NCBI GenBank assembly: GCA_002633025.1
Contig: NMRB01000163.1
Coordinates: forward strand, 235,794 to 299,793
Direction: 5' to 3'
Length of the DNA stretch: 64,000 bases
Origin: Notospermus geniculatus
Lineage: Eukaryota > Nemertea > Pilidiophora > Heteronemertea > Lineidae
Under the pieces are notes generated by a model that was given only the letters and a program-made list of their open reading frames with translations, searched no databases and was not told where the DNA came from. This document shows, one piece after another, positions 25,601-35,336 of the stretch. A program made the translations under genes and the position numbers. Each line of letters opens with the position of its first letter. Position 1 is the stretch's first letter.

Positions 25601-27953
25601 CAAACAGGTATGTCAGGTGTCTACTTATCCTTTTTGATTTCTAAGGAAGAAGATGTAGCTGAGAGTCTGACATCCACTGCAGCTGACTGAGAACCATTAG
25701 ATCGTGACGTCTTTATTGTATTGGGCACTCTTTAAAAGGAACTTAAGTGATCTTTTTCTTGGTTTCTAGGGTCCTGTTGGTTTTGCCCCAGTGTGCCAAT
25801 GCATGCCAGCCTTGCGGCACTTTGAGCAGAAGATTGAAAATGATCGGAATAACGTGTATGATCACATCGAGGCTGCACGGAGAATGTTGACAGAGAGAGT
25901 GGATGTTCTGGACCATAGAGGCCAGCAGCAGGTGTACCATTTACACAACCGATTAGAATCGGAGGAGGAGGCATGTCGAGATCGCATCCAGCAACGCAGT
26001 TTAGAAGAACGCCAGTTCCAGGAGCAGTACATTGAGGATTACTCCGACGGGCTGAAGAATGAGTTGAAAACGTGGACGACAGATCGTATCAAGTCCTTGG
26101 AGCGGCGGGTTGTTAAAGGCCATCACCATGATGATGCTGATTGGACCCATGGACGACCGCATCGATCTGGTGGGATGATGCAGTCATTTGCCTTTGATAA
26201 TATGCCTCAAGGAGGTCTTTACCGCACACGATCAGATGAAACGCTTTCCGTTTCTGAATACAACCAGAAACAGAAGACAGAAAGAGAAATGGCCCACCAG
26301 GTGGCGTTGAGAGAATTACGGGCTATGCAGCAGTCACGGGTGGCAAGAGATGACCGAAGGAGGGAACGAAGGCCTGTGCAGAGAAAGGATCCGGTGGCAT
26401 TGCAGATGGAACAGGAGAACATGCGGCGGGCTCAGTCAGCCAGCAGGGAACAGGGTTCTGGGAGGGCACAAATGCCAGATATGATTCCAAGGTCTCAGTC
26501 AACTGGGAGGGAGCAACTGCGGGCAGTACCTCAGGAGAGAGAGAGAGCTCCTGGGAGGGAATACGTTCAAGTCAAACCTCATCCTGATCAGTTCAGAAGA
26601 AATTCAAGTCCAGAACACTTGATTCGGAGGGGTTTGAATTCGGATCCGAGGGCTGCTAATCCAGCCAGGGAAAGGGTCCAAGTGAGGGATCATAATTCAA
26701 GGGAACAATACAGTAGGAATATGGCTCCTCGGAGAGAAATTCCCCAACATAGGGAAGTTGTGCAAGTGCAGGAAATGCCATATCCACGAGAAATGGCCCT
26801 TCAGCAAAATGGTAATCATTTTAATCAGGAGAGATTTGTTGGTGGTAAAGAGCAGAGCATTGCTCCATTACGGACTAGCCCTGATGGACATAACTATCGA
26901 CCGATATCATTTTCCGAGGGCACCAACAGGGACCATCAAATGTTAGAAAACTCTAGATTTTATTCACCACGGAAGGCTCAGTCTGAGGATGAGTTGTCTC
27001 CGAAAAAGGGGTCGGACAGTAGACCTGATATTAGTGCTAAGAGTTCACCGAATGTTAATAACATTGGGAACCCTCCACCAAGGTCCCTTGATCCTCATCT
27101 CCTGCAGAGGTTTGAAAAAATGGACACAAATGGTAATGTTCGGGATGCACCCCTCAGACAAGTCCTTCCTTACAATAGAGACAATTATTTTGACACTGGC
27201 GGCCATAATCCAGAAATAATTGTTGAAAGGTCTTTGCCTGCTGTCCCCACTGATGTTCGCAAGTCAGATCCATCACTTCTTGATGTTACAAAACAAAATA
27301 GTTTCAGAAAGGATGATAGTTTTCGGGAGAACAGTTATAACAATAACAGCAGTTTCACAAGCAGTAGTCGTGATCACAGCAGAAGTTACAATAGTGGTGC
27401 AAACTATAGCCACAATAATGGCAGTAACTATAGTGATAGTTTCACCAATAGTGGAAATTATTATCCGGTGCATCAATCAACTGCTAATTTTGAAAATCAC
27501 AATCTTAGTGGAAGTGAACCGTCCTATGCATACATTGTCCCAAAACAGCACCAAAAGACAGACTCTGGTAGTAACCCTGATTCAGGGTATAGTAGTAAGA
27601 TATATGGTGCAAGAGTCCCACCAACGCAGAGACAAAATGGGTCAGGCAGTCCTAATACACAGTGTTCAAATGCCAGTTCTGGTCATAATATTTCAAGTAT
27701 CACGTCAACGTCAATCTCAACTGATCAGAGTTTTCCAAGTGCCCATAGCTCACCGGTTTCCTGTGCCTCGGACAATGAGTCGAACCAGCGACGGTATTAT
27801 GAACGCATCTCACAGGAAATGAACCGGTACTATCAGAGATGGGGTGCGCCGCAACCTCAGCAACGGGATGATGGGAGATTGCGGTTTGTACACCCGGGAG
27901 AGAAACCGGTTATGGAGAGAAAACTGGAACCTATTACTGCCACTGATGTGTAG
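10645..27953 (+). CDS. ANKRD6: ANKRD6/diversin-like ankyrin-repeat scaffold, 11 coding exons
   Basis: Coding exons: 10645-10767, 15891-15989, 18327-18428, 19012-19110, 19298-19396, 19716-19814, 23464-23562, 24467-24541, 25097-25252, 25389-25607, 25770-27953. All introns are GT-AG in phase 0, giving about 1117 residues. Residues 1-265 form eight ankyrin repeats, mostly one 99-nt exon each, with GDTPLHTAARYGH-type cores. A lysine-rich patch (FFRKKKKAK) follows near residue 315. The YYRDLAGNIKQ segment matches the vertebrate LYRGKDGKV region, then a coiled coil spans about 400-490 (LKNELKTWTTDRIKSLE). A long R/Q- then S/N-rich low-complexity stretch follows, and a short conserved C-terminal block (YYERISQEMNRYYQRW). 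Diversin is a cytoplasmic scaffold in Wnt/planar-cell-polarity signalling and at centrosomes. The chosen ATG is 5 nt inside an acceptor (exon from 10640), so an upstream 5'UTR exon is expected; I could not locate it. The tail is longer than in vertebrate ANKRD6. Confidence 0.9.
11691..11920. mobile_element. MITE with TTTTCGCG-rich arms
   Basis: Arms TACTGTAAAGCAAGATAATT and AATTTTCCTGCTTTACAGTA flank repeated AAATTTTCGCG words. It lies in ANKRD6 intron 1. Confidence 0.7.
14313..15290. mobile_element. 978-bp composite inverted-repeat element
   Basis: The ends are ATGCGGATGTCAGGTC and GACCTGACATCCGCAT. Segment A (14315-14485) recurs inverted at 14955-15121, and segment B (14520-14656) recurs inverted at 15155-15290. 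The order is A B A' B'. A 30-bp perfect palindrome (CGCAAAAGTTCAACA and complement) is at 14695-14724. Open frames inside are repeat-derived. Confidence 0.75.
17072..17101. repeat. Hairpin of the CAAAAATAGATAAG type, copy 1
   Basis: CAAAAATAGAT and ATCTATTTTTG form perfect 11-bp arms around an 8-nt loop. Confidence 0.65.
17177..17220. repeat. Hairpin of the CAAAAATAGATAAG type, copy 2
   Basis: GTACCAAAAATAGA on the left and TTATCTATTTTTGATAGTAC on the right form imperfect arms. It lies about 100 bp from copy 1. Confidence 0.55.
18050..18209. mobile_element. 160-bp MITE
   Basis: Arms GTGGAACCTCCCTTACAGGA and the closing GTTAGAGAGGTTCCAC are imperfect inverted repeats. It lies in ANKRD6 intron 2, about 120 bp before the third coding exon. 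Confidence 0.65.
20872..22308 (-). CDS. MS4A/CD20-like four-transmembrane protein nested in an ANKRD6 intron
   Basis: A single-exon coding region of 478 residues lies wholly inside the 19815-23463 intron of the ANKRD6-like gene, on the opposite strand. Four hydrophobic segments fall at about residues 54-79, 83-105, 113-141 and 167-192. The TM2 signature IWGGVFFITAGSLGIS resembles the FWGxxxFIxSGxLSI of MS4A/CD20 proteins. After TM4 comes a cysteine cluster, CPQCKHC (204-210), then a 260-residue proline/lysine-rich cytoplasmic tail with several PxxP motifs and HRGTQTGP near 450, whose TQT matches the LC8 dynein light chain anchor. MS4A members are plasma-membrane tetraspans of mostly unclear function; the tail here is far longer than usual. 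On the minus strand, ctaatctttttcag sits directly before the 5'UTR (exon edge 22325), so a spliced non-coding first exon is likely. A possible AATAAA lies at 20136-20141. Family assignment is by topology and the TM2 motif, so it could be another MARVEL/tetraspan-like family. Confidence 0.75.
   Translation of the reverse strand: METKQDNLEYESLQTKRWNGIMYSGPQPDQSNTAPGNQTFHQQQIEKYGFSEATALYCGVMQIVFGLCFISVGIGCLFLNTCMSIICLGIWGGVFFITAGSLGISTVYRGGRRYVIVTIVFCFISVMIAAAAIVCGGIALALDFSDSDVKILCPRIFPTSAKAARGKIAMDILYIVFAGCEILATITQALNCYSRNITLHRIGCPQCKHCKALKILLTKKRMKASTARSITVPKSRANVYVVPEPEEPEVIQATKAPTPVKQRPPIVIEETQEERSEPPKKVVIPPSPKKGQLVLDENTIDTLRKNKQQVLVLPIMVPMNQEKGVQSEPPSSSYHDDTIGPVVSPIQKRPHYIQPQPHKHQSPKRTPPASPQHAPIFWGQPITLDRPYDPDRPITADTIPLDKMIQAEQQRVYTEPMKRQALEAPQARKPVPKKYAAKQREMPHRGTQTGPMDGELEEQEQSLDITDRRSVDSFDAQL
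22325..22328 (-). promoter_or_regulatory. Splice acceptor in the 5'UTR of the nested tetraspan gene
   Basis: Read on the minus strand, a branch-point-like CTAAT, a pyrimidine tract and CAG end at 22326, 18 nt upstream of the ATG. This places the start of the coding exon at 22325 and argues for a separate 5'UTR exon to the right. Confidence 0.6.
22401..22633. mobile_element. MITE, family C copy 1
   Basis: Terminal inverted repeats are TAAAGTCTGGCAACATCTAT and its complement, with inner arms AATGGAATGCGGAAGT / ACTTCCGCATTCCATT. Flanking TA on both sides suggests a TA target site. It sits 76 bp upstream of the nested tetraspan gene's acceptor. A near-identical copy is at 36236-36469. Confidence 0.75.
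23932..24068. mobile_element. Foldback MITE, family B copy 2
   Basis: Arms run from TTAGGCAGCAATCACATATA to the closing GATTGCAGCCTAA. The centre has GCCAGTTAACAATG and CCATTGTTAACTGGC around GTGACCATGA. It is inside an ANKRD6 intron. Confidence 0.65.
25770..27953 (+). CDS. ANKRD6: Large terminal exon of the ANKRD6-like gene
   Basis: One 2184-nt exon encodes the last 727 residues and ends with TAG at 27951-27953. The acceptor (ggtttctag) precedes GPVGFAP at 25770, seven codons before the first GTG of the open frame. It begins with the conserved CQC motif and the coiled coil (EARRMLTER to SLERRV). It then runs through repeated R-E-rich segments such as SREQGSGRAQ and STGREQLRAV, then asparagine/serine-rich sequence near 27320-27480. 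Its last 50 residues carry the family-conserved helix YYERISQEMNRYYQRW. The repeated 'SxGRE/SREQ' units look like local tandem expansion. A 200-codon frame at 27220-27822 overlaps it in another phase and looks like a shadow. Confidence 0.9.
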   Translation, partial: GPVGFAPVCQCMPALRHFEQKIENDRNNVYDHIEAARRMLTERVDVLDHRGQQQVYHLHNRLESEEEACRDRIQQRSLEERQFQEQYIEDYSDGLKNELKTWTTDRIKSLERRVVKGHHHDDADWTHGRPHRSGGMMQSFAFDNMPQGGLYRTRSDETLSVSEYNQKQKTEREMAHQVALRELRAMQQSRVARDDRRRERRPVQRKDPVALQMEQENMRRAQSASREQGSGRAQMPDMIPRSQSTGREQLRAVPQERERAPGREYVQVKPHPDQFRRNSSPEHLIRRGLNSDPRAANPARERVQVRDHNSREQYSRNMAPRREIPQHREVVQVQEMPYPREMALQQNGNHFNQERFVGGKEQSIAPLRTSPDGHNYRPISFSEGTNRDHQMLENSRFYSPRKAQSEDELSPKKGSDSRPDISAKSSPNVNNIGNPPPRSLDPHLLQRFEKMDTNGNVRDAPLRQVLPYNRDNYFDTGGHNPEIIVERSLPAVPTDVRKSDPSLLDVTKQNSFRKDDSFRENSYNNNSSFTSSSRDHSRSYNSGANYSHNNGSNYSDSFTNSGNYYPVHQSTANFENHNLSGSEPSYAYIVPKQHQKTDSGSNPDSGYSSKIYGARVPPTQRQNGSGSPNTQCSNASSGHNISSITSTSISTDQSFPSAHSSPVSCASDNESNQRRYYERISQEMNRYYQRWGAPQPQQRDDGRLRFVHPGEKPVMERKLEPITATDV

Positions 27954-28899
27954 CAAAACACGATGTTTGATGAGAAGAAATGTCCAGTTAGAAGTTGATG
28001 CCATCCAAATCTGCCAGCCTCTGTGCTATAGGTCTTCACCGAATCACTGGCTGTGAGATAATTTGTTCGTGAGCTTGTAAATCTGTACAGTTTTGATATA
28101 GAATTCTTCTTCACTTTTGTGAGGTGCACAGTTGGAAGTGCTGTACATATACATGTCCAATATCCTATATTTTAGAACACTAGACCATCATTATATACAT
28201 ATACTAGTGTCTTGTTATTGGAAACTGTTGTAGGTTTTTGATACTGTATTTGGGACATATTTATTCCACTCTTTGTACAAACCATTCCGCCCAACATTTT
28301 TGTGCTGAGTGGCCATAACTTGTTGACAGTTCTGTGAAATACAAAACGTTAGGATCATTGAGGTGCTTACTATAAATGAAATCCTAGGCAATTTGTTAGC
28401 ACAAAAAGCCTGACAAGAACAGTTCCGTGTCTGCAGTAGCAGTAGGAGATTACTGGTACACTGTACTGTGGCTATGATCCTGTCAATGATTTTGGTCAGC
28501 TGAATTAAATGCATTCCATTTTATACATGTAATTATTTATTGTAACTGTGCGATTCAATCAGACCTTTTCAAATTTTACTTGGTCAGGTACCGGTATTTT
28601 GAATAGCTTTTCAGTGCATAATAAGTTCTGATGAAGACTAACATTTTGAATATTTCAGCAATGGAAATATGATGCCATTCATGTATTACAACAGACATGG
28701 GTACAATCCGAGGGGGGTCAGTTGTGTAAACCTCTCTTAGTTGGAAGACTTCCAGTTGTGGCTGCTGAGAAATTTAGACATTACAGGGTTTGATGTTAGT
28801 GATTTGACCACTCCACGATTCGTGTGAGACATGGAAAAAATGTAAATTTTGTATATATGTACATTATCTTCACACATCTGTAACATTTGATATCCAGTG

Positions 28900-29017
28900 G
28901 CCTGGGGCCTGTTTCAAAAAGTGACTTTAAGCTAATGGTACCTTTAACCAAATGGATAATGCATTGGAGTTAATGGTACCATTAGCATAAAGTCACTTTT
29001 TGAAACAGGGGCCTGGC
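28900..29017. mobile_element. 118-bp foldback MITE
   Basis: Arms GGCCTGTTTCAAAAAGTGAC and GTCACTTTTTGAAACAGGGG, with TAATGGTACC inner arms, form a nearly complete hairpin. It lies in the 3' flank of ANKRD6. Confidence 0.75.
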
Positions 29018-30046
29018 CAATACAATTCCTTTGTCACCTTCGCAGACAGAAATGGCAATCCTCCCCCCTCCTCTCCCACTTCCTTCCCTCCCCCTACTCT
29101 CCCACTACCTGGCACCATCTACCTCTGTTGGATTCCATATTGGTGCCACACTCTGTCCGTATATAGTTATCCTCAATTATTCTTCAAGGTTGTAGAACTG
29201 CTGGAATAGGCGCCTCTATCAAGCCTTGAAATATTTCCAGAAGTGTCTTTGAGTTGGTCAGTGTTGTTGAATCTAACCTGACTTGACACACTTGAGATAC
29301 CAGTCCATGTATTTCATTGCGTTTCCCATTAGATAAGCCTGCATGGCTGATTCAAAGATTGAATTGCAACTGGTAAATTTATGAAATAACAAGTGACTGA
29401 ATTTGCATTTATTCAAAGACAATTTGACATGTGTAAGTAACATTTTTCTCGGTTAGAGCTCATTCAGTATGAGCAGATGACATTGTATAAGAATTTCCTC
29501 CAAAATGTAAAAACGATCTTTGTAGAAAGTAGATATGCAAGAAATTTAGGCCTACCGGTAGTTGAAAAGTACATCGCATCGATGTTTCACTTCAAAACTC
29601 TGTTGCTTTCGGCAGATGCAGACCACAGCTTCTACAGACTTGGTCCCACCCAGGTCCAGTTTACATGCTGGTTTCACATGAACTGGTCTTTTACCCAGCA
29701 GGGCTTCCATTAGATTGAAATTTTCATTTACATGTACTCTGGTGTGGAACTGTCAAATGAGTACGGTACCAGGAAATTTTCCGACTTCCATATTTGAATA
29801 ACTAGTAGAGGCTGACACTACTGGAAGCCCTGAATCCACTCAATATAAGTCGCCCAGATTATTCCAATGCAGATCTCCCCAGTTTTCGATTTTGGTTGCT
29901 ACTTCAGCCATTCCATTTTTATAACAAGATTCTAAATCTTATTGGCTGGTTGGCCATCAGTTATTGTTGCTGTTATTTATTATACTTAGCAAATGAAATA
30001 AATGCTTTGAGAATATTTCATGTAGTTTTCTTGACACAGAACAAAA

Positions 30047-30522
30047 ACAATGAGGAACCGGCGTGCCGCGTGTGGCGCTGACGAACAACTACGGTGTTGA
30101 CACTAGAGGCGCTCAGTCCAACAGTAGAGCTGACGTCATTGCAAAGCACGTCACAGTCTGACGTCGTCACGACGTGGTTTGATGACATTGACGACAGGAT
30201 GTCGTCATGGTGCCGTAGGTACCGAAGCGTCTTCCAAACTTGCAAGTTCGTAGAGTAAATGTGATATAAAGCCTCAAATTATCAAATTAAGATTGCATAG
30301 GATGAACAGTAAGATTTTTTAGTTCACTCTTTACAGATCTGCGTAATAATTGATAATATATTTGCACACGTGTGACCCAGGCAGTCAATCAAAATCACAT
30401 CGGACTACATCGTCGCCCATTCAACTGGTGATCACTGAAGGAGTGACGCGAGTGCCTCTAGCGTCAACACCGTAGTTGTGCGTCAGCGCCTCTGTCGGAT
30501 TGGTTCGCCGGTTCCCCATTGT
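30047..30522. mobile_element. 476-bp element with about 70-bp terminal inverted repeats
   Basis: The left end ACAATGAGGAACCGGCG and right end CGCCGGTTCCCCATTGT match. The arms continue through CAACTACGGTGTTGAC in inverted form. The interior is rich in TGACGTC/GACGTCG words. Confidence 0.75.
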
Positions 30523-31235
30523 CCAGAATTTGCGTGATTTTCCTTGCTGGGCCTCATCATGGAAATCCTTGGATGCCAGTTGATGGTATTGCGAGACTTT
30601 CTTAAGAGAGTAAGCACAAATTCCACGGCAGAGGCGTGCTCTTCTTATGCTGCAAAAGTATGTTTTTCACCATTATTTTGAGTGTTTTCAGAGTGGGCGC
30701 CACCTCTTAATGTGTTAGCACTAGTGCCGCCCCTTCCGTATTCCCTGAAATTTCTTGTTCAGGATCCTTGATAACCAGGTCCACTTGATGAGGCCTTTCG
30801 TCGAACCAAGTTCTCCACTTCCAGTTGCTTACTTTGGAGGTGGAGCAGAAGACTTTGCCTTGAACTGAAATCAAGATGTATGAAAAACAACTGCTAGCGC
30901 ATTATGGCTCATTTGGAAAAGGTATGTTTTCCTCTCCATTAGTCGACCAGTAATTCATTTGAGTTGTGAGCATACAAAAGAGAGAATGCTCAAATACCCT
31001 TGTAAAGGCTTTCAATCCTTACCTCGGCCATGTCTTCGTGATGGAAATGAATCCTTGCCAGGTGTGTTGGTTCCACTATGTCAATTTGTTCTCCTTTATA
31101 AAACACTTGATAAGCTGTTAACATCTGGAAGAAAAATTGCTTGAGTTACTTCCTTGAGGTCTCCGACTGCATTGGATGTCTTACTTGTATGTAACTGTAT
31201 CATGCAGATTCTTAAGTGGCCTCACTATGGCTCAT

Positions 31236-33122
31236 TCATTTCTCTGGGCGGAATGCTTTATGTCTCACTTGACCCAGGTACGCTGCCAGCTGTGCAGAAA
31301 ACATGGAGGAGAGATCTCAAAGATCCATTTTGAGAGGGTACGAGGTCACAGTTGAATCGGGCTCCTCCATATCCTGGACTTTCTGACATACCTGGAAAGC
31401 ACATCTATCAGCCGGCATGCACCCAACAGCTGTCCCCAGACCAGGACAAAGCACACTTCTGATGGGTTCCTCACCATCCTTCAGATTAGCATTATGTTTC
31501 TTGACTGAAATTTATAAAATATGATAGAGTGCTCACTTGGACTCACATAAATTCATCCTCGGACTAGATAACCCACCACTGGACAACTAGAGGAGCGAAT
31601 TTCAGTATGATGTTGAAATTGGGGACCAATGGGACAACTCACCTGCGAGAATAACTGCTCTGAATGCCAGGTAACTGTTAACTGTGTCTGCCACATTCAA
31701 TGGTACTCGCATTGTTGGGGCAGAAATGAGGTACTTGATCATTTCGCCCTTGTTGTATTTGGACCAGTCAGTGTCCTTGGGTTGATCTGCTTGAGTCTCA
31801 AAGGTTGGGATAATAGCAGCCTGACCCTGAAATCAAGACCAAGAACCCTGATCACCAGCCTCATGATGCATTACAGTAGTCACATCAATCTTGCTGAATG
31901 TTCCAAAAAGTGATTATTACTAGCTTTTACTTACAACAAGGAGTTCCCCATCATAGTCTTTTCTAATCACCTTCTGCAAGCGCTCAGAACTAGAAAGAGA
32001 GGACAAAGATATGGAAGTTGTACAATTTTTAATGGACAAATTTACTGGGCCACCCAATTCATTGCAGGAGGATCACATTAAACTTACCAATGTTGGCACT
32101 CTGATGAAGGGCTGAAAAGGTTTCGCCAAAAAGACATCCTAACTGGCAACAGTCAGAGTGATCCTTCTCAGTGACTAACTTGGCACCCAGTGCTCAGTCA
32201 GTAGGGTTTATAAAATTCATAACTTCTAAATCACCATAGCTCACTTCATGACTTACAGCTGCCATCCAAAATGTCTGCTGTATGCCATATCTATTCCACC
32301 ATCCATGAACCCAAAGCTGTTGGCAGGAGATACCTGGAAATCAGTAAAAAAACAAGGTGGGATTGAAGGGAACCATGATCACACATCTCATTCCGGTTGC
32401 CAAGCGAGCCCATCCTGAAGATCTGGTCATTTCACTCGGCTCTATTGCCTCCCAGATGGCGATGTCTTGTCTTGAGACGATGAGAAAGCCATACATTGAG
32501 TAGGCAGCACTGAGTTTTGACAATGAAGGAATCTCCGCTGGCCTGGGCAGGCGGGCAATACTTACAATGGCATCTGCCGCCGGACCATCTCTGAATATGT
32601 CTCCTTTGTAGACCTAGAGAAGAATAACGGTATGTTTCTTTATAAACCAACAAAGGGTTTAGTAGTTACAGTACAGTACAGATCCATTCGGTAAGCAACT
32701 CAGGGAGTGTTCCACCAGTTGGGCACTGAGGATACCTCCAAGTCCATCTGTGCGGGGGGTCTTGACGGGGCGGGGAACAGGACATTCATCCCGCTGCCCA
32801 GAAGATGCAGCCCTGGGGATGAGGAGATGATGGGAGGGGGAAGTGGATGGTCTTGACTGCGGGAGTAAGACATAGCTAGCTGCGTGGATGTCGATGGGAG
32901 CGGTCTTGACTGGGGGAACAGGACACTCATCCTGCCGACAGGACAAGTGATAGGCCCTAATGGTGGTTTCAGCCAGGCTGAGACTAATACATAAATAGGA
33001 CTAGGACCTACCTCAACATAATTTTCATCCTTGAATGCTTCCTCCCATGCTGTTACCAAAGCACCTTTCAGGTCACAGAACTTGTAAATGACAGTTATTT
33101 GCCCGACAGCGTCGCCCGACAT
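31236..33122 (-). CDS. Macro-domain (ADP-ribose-binding) protein, seven exons
   Basis: Minus-strand coding exons in order: 33012-33122, 32566-32613, 32257-32333, 31935-31989, 31643-31826, 31392-31504, 31236-31289. Splice sites are GT-AG and phases agree, giving about 213 residues. The protein reads as one macro domain. GDIFRDGPAADAIVSPANSF is the ADP-ribose-binding strand-loop, followed by GFMDGGID and the helix SRHFGWQLSERLQ. YLISAPTMRVP is a core strand, and LCPGLGTAVG is the phosphate-binding glycine loop. This arrangement matches a subfamily I know mainly from bacterial proteins, where such domains bind or hydrolyse ADP-ribose derivatives; the exact substrate here is unknown. The frame stays open upstream of the chosen ATG to an acceptor at 33154/33155, so the N-terminus may begin in an earlier exon. 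The last exon (LAAYLGQ...) is the least certain; its first seven codons could instead be a micro-exon before GTGAGA. Confidence 0.8.
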
Positions 33123-33154
33123 TATGAGTTGGTCTGGTAGATCCTGACCCTCCA

Positions 33155-34152
33155 CTGAAAGACACTTGAGAAATCTGTGTTAACTTGGCTATAAACCAAC
33201 ACAGATTAGATTTTATGACTCGGCGGCTATGCCAGCATGGAACTTGGTATGACAGCGTTCTATAATTATCGAATAAGGAAATACTTTGTTGCCGTGATTG
33301 TTGCAACGCTGTGATTTCCCCGTTGTTTCCGGTCGCACTCTAGCTCATTCGCAAACAAAACTCCTTGCTGCTTTGAGACAGTTGTTCGGGTCTGCGAAGT
33401 TTTTTAAGCGGGAATTTCAAAATCAGTATGAACATCGTGCGCGCGAGACAGGGATTGCCTACTGTTTGACGGCTAGGTCCTCCGTACAGTCACACAGTAG
33501 AGAGATGAGCTGAATTGGTGCTGGGCAGATTAGGGAGGGTGTTTTCAAAAAGACTGTCCTCGTAGCACTCCTGTACACGATCTGCGGAGCGTCTCGAGGA
33601 CGGACCAGCCTACCGTGTCTCGTGATGAATATCCGGCCTGGATGGAATTGCTTCGCCGTATACGTTAAACGACAATAACGACGGGGAATAAACCCACAAC
33701 ACCAATAGTCTCGTGCCACCAGACTCTGCAATTTTCAATTTTAGAGTCTGGTCCAGATGGTACCTTTTGCTTGTAAAAACCATCATGGCGGACAATCTAC
33801 CGCCGATGACGTAGAACACAATGCACAGTCAAAGCAAAAAGCATTCAGCGTGCGAGTAAAACTGCAGTATTTGTACCCTTTGCTGTTAGCCCTACCGCAC
33901 TTTTTATACTACAATTTCGTCCTCAATCGAAAAATTATATACATACCTGTCGGAATTCCAATGAAAGACACTATAAATTGACTTGACAACACAGATTGAG
34001 GCGATTCATCTCGCTAATTTTCACGCTTCGAGTGATCTGGGCGCAGCCATTATTCCTCCTGCAGCCTACGTCACCAACTTTTGAGATCCATGACGCATTG
34101 GTAGTGACTAGCCAATCAGCGAAGCTCCTCTTATTTTGAATTTTCGGAATAA
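33155..34152. other. Upstream region of the macro-domain gene up to the gap
   Basis: This stretch has somewhat higher CpG content than its surroundings, expected to hold the promoter and first exon on the minus strand. No coding exon is recognised. Confidence 0.4.
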
Positions 34153-34807
34153 NNNNNNNNNNNNNNNNNNNNNNNNNNNNNNNNNNNNNNNNNNNNNNNN
34201 NNNNNNNNNNNNNNNNNNNNNNNNNNNNNNNNNNNNNNNNNNNNNNNNNNNNNNNNNNNNNNNNNNNNNNNNNNNNNNNNNNNNNNNNNNNNNNNNNNNN
34301 NNNNNNNNNNNNNNNNNNNNNNNNNNNNNNNNNNNNNNNNNNNNNNNNNNNNNNNNNNNNNNNNNNNNNNNNNNNNNNNNNNNNNNNNNNNNNNNNNNNN
34401 NNNNNNNNNNNNNNNNNNNNNNNNNNNNNNNNNNNNNNNNNNNNNNNNNNNNNNNNNNNNNNNNNNNNNNNNNNNNNNNNNNNNNNNNNNNNNNNNNNNN
34501 NNNNNNNNNNNNNNNNNNNNNNNNNNNNNNNNNNNNNNNNNNNNNNNNNNNNNNNNNNNNNNNNNNNNNNNNNNNNNNNNNNNNNNNNNNNNNNNNNNNN
34601 NNNNNNNNNNNNNNNNNNNNNNNNNNNNNNNNNNNNNNNNNNNNNNNNNNNNNNNNNNNNNNNNNNNNNNNNNNNNNNNNNNNNNNNNNNNNNNNNNNNN
34701 NNNNNNNNNNNNNNNNNNNNNNNNNNNNNNNNNNNNNNNNNNNNNNNNNNNNNNNNNNNNNNNNNNNNNNNNNNNNNNNNNNNNNNNNNNNNNNNNNNNN
34801 NNNNNNN
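34153..34807. other. Assembly gap (655 N)
   Basis: This is a run of unknown bases. It removes the upstream part of the retroelement whose 3' end follows. Open frames reported across it are artefacts of N translation. Confidence 1.
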
Positions 34808-35094
34808 GTACTCTTCGGCAGAATTACCCGGGTGTGCCAATATTTCACCTTGAGACCCCTATCTCACCAGCCCTGAAGGCCAACCCTGTGCAGTTTGATA
34901 GATCCATGAAGTTTAATCAGATGATGGTGGACCTGGGTTTCCTCCCCATCCCGCATCCCCGGCTGGGCCATCGTAGAGGTGAATTTTATTCAGCTGGCGA
35001 TAACTTCCATTACACTAAGAAGGGAATGGAGGAGGTGCTCCGTCATTTGATTCTCCATGTTGATGCTCGGCTAGAAGACAACGGCGGAACCTAA
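34808..35094 (+). pseudogene. 3' end of a retroelement ORF with SGNH/GDSL-esterase-like C-terminus (5' end in gap)
   Basis: The frame is already open at the gap edge and runs to the TAA at 35092-35094, giving about 95 residues. It contains FHLETPISPALKANP, NQMMVDLGFLPIPHP and SAGDNFHYTKKGMEEVL. The D-N-F-H in the last segment fits the DxxH block V that carries the catalytic Asp and His of SGNH hydrolases, with the usual following 'xxxG' helix start. It ends about 230 bases before a polypurine tract and LTR on the same strand, so it probably belongs to that LTR retrotransposon. Whether the whole ORF is intact is hidden by the gap. The family call rests on one short motif and predicted fold layout. 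Confidence 0.45.
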
Positions 35095-35336
35095 GAAAGA
35101 CGAAGCAGTGGATGTGGTTGGTTTGGGTCGCCCTCCGTTGATGTACCTTTTATGGTCTCTTTGGAGGTGGTTGCACCTATCTATGGTCACATGACTCTAA
35201 ACCGCCACCAGCAGCCCCGTGGTGGACGTACATGTATTATAGTGGAAGTGGAAATTACTTTTTCTTTGAACAGTTCTGTACATTCGTTTTATATGTAGCT
35301 GACCCCCCTGATCTCGGCCATTTAAGGGGGGGATGG

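Larger units (their letters stand above)
27954..31235. other. 3' flank between ANKRD6 and the macro-domain gene (convergent)
   Basis: This stretch holds the ANKRD6 3'UTR, with an ATTAAA at 28504-28509 as a possible signal, the MITE at 28900-29017, the 30047-30522 element and, on the minus side, the 3'UTR of the macro-domain gene. I see no further gene. Confidence 0.5.

Noticed and set aside
27220-27822. 200-codon frame overlapping the ANKRD6 last exon
   Set aside because: It is in another phase within a certain coding exon; the composition (I/V/T-rich) reflects the shifted low-complexity Ser/Asn codons.
30874-30921. Possible plus-strand first exon MYEKQLLAHYGSFGK before GTATGT
   Set aside because: A good ATG and donor, but no continuing exon downstream on the plus strand that I could recognise; it lies beyond the end of the macro-domain gene on the other strand.
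33971-34876. Three long open frames across the gap
   Set aside because: They consist almost wholly of translated N and carry no information; only the plus-strand frame right of the gap was kept.
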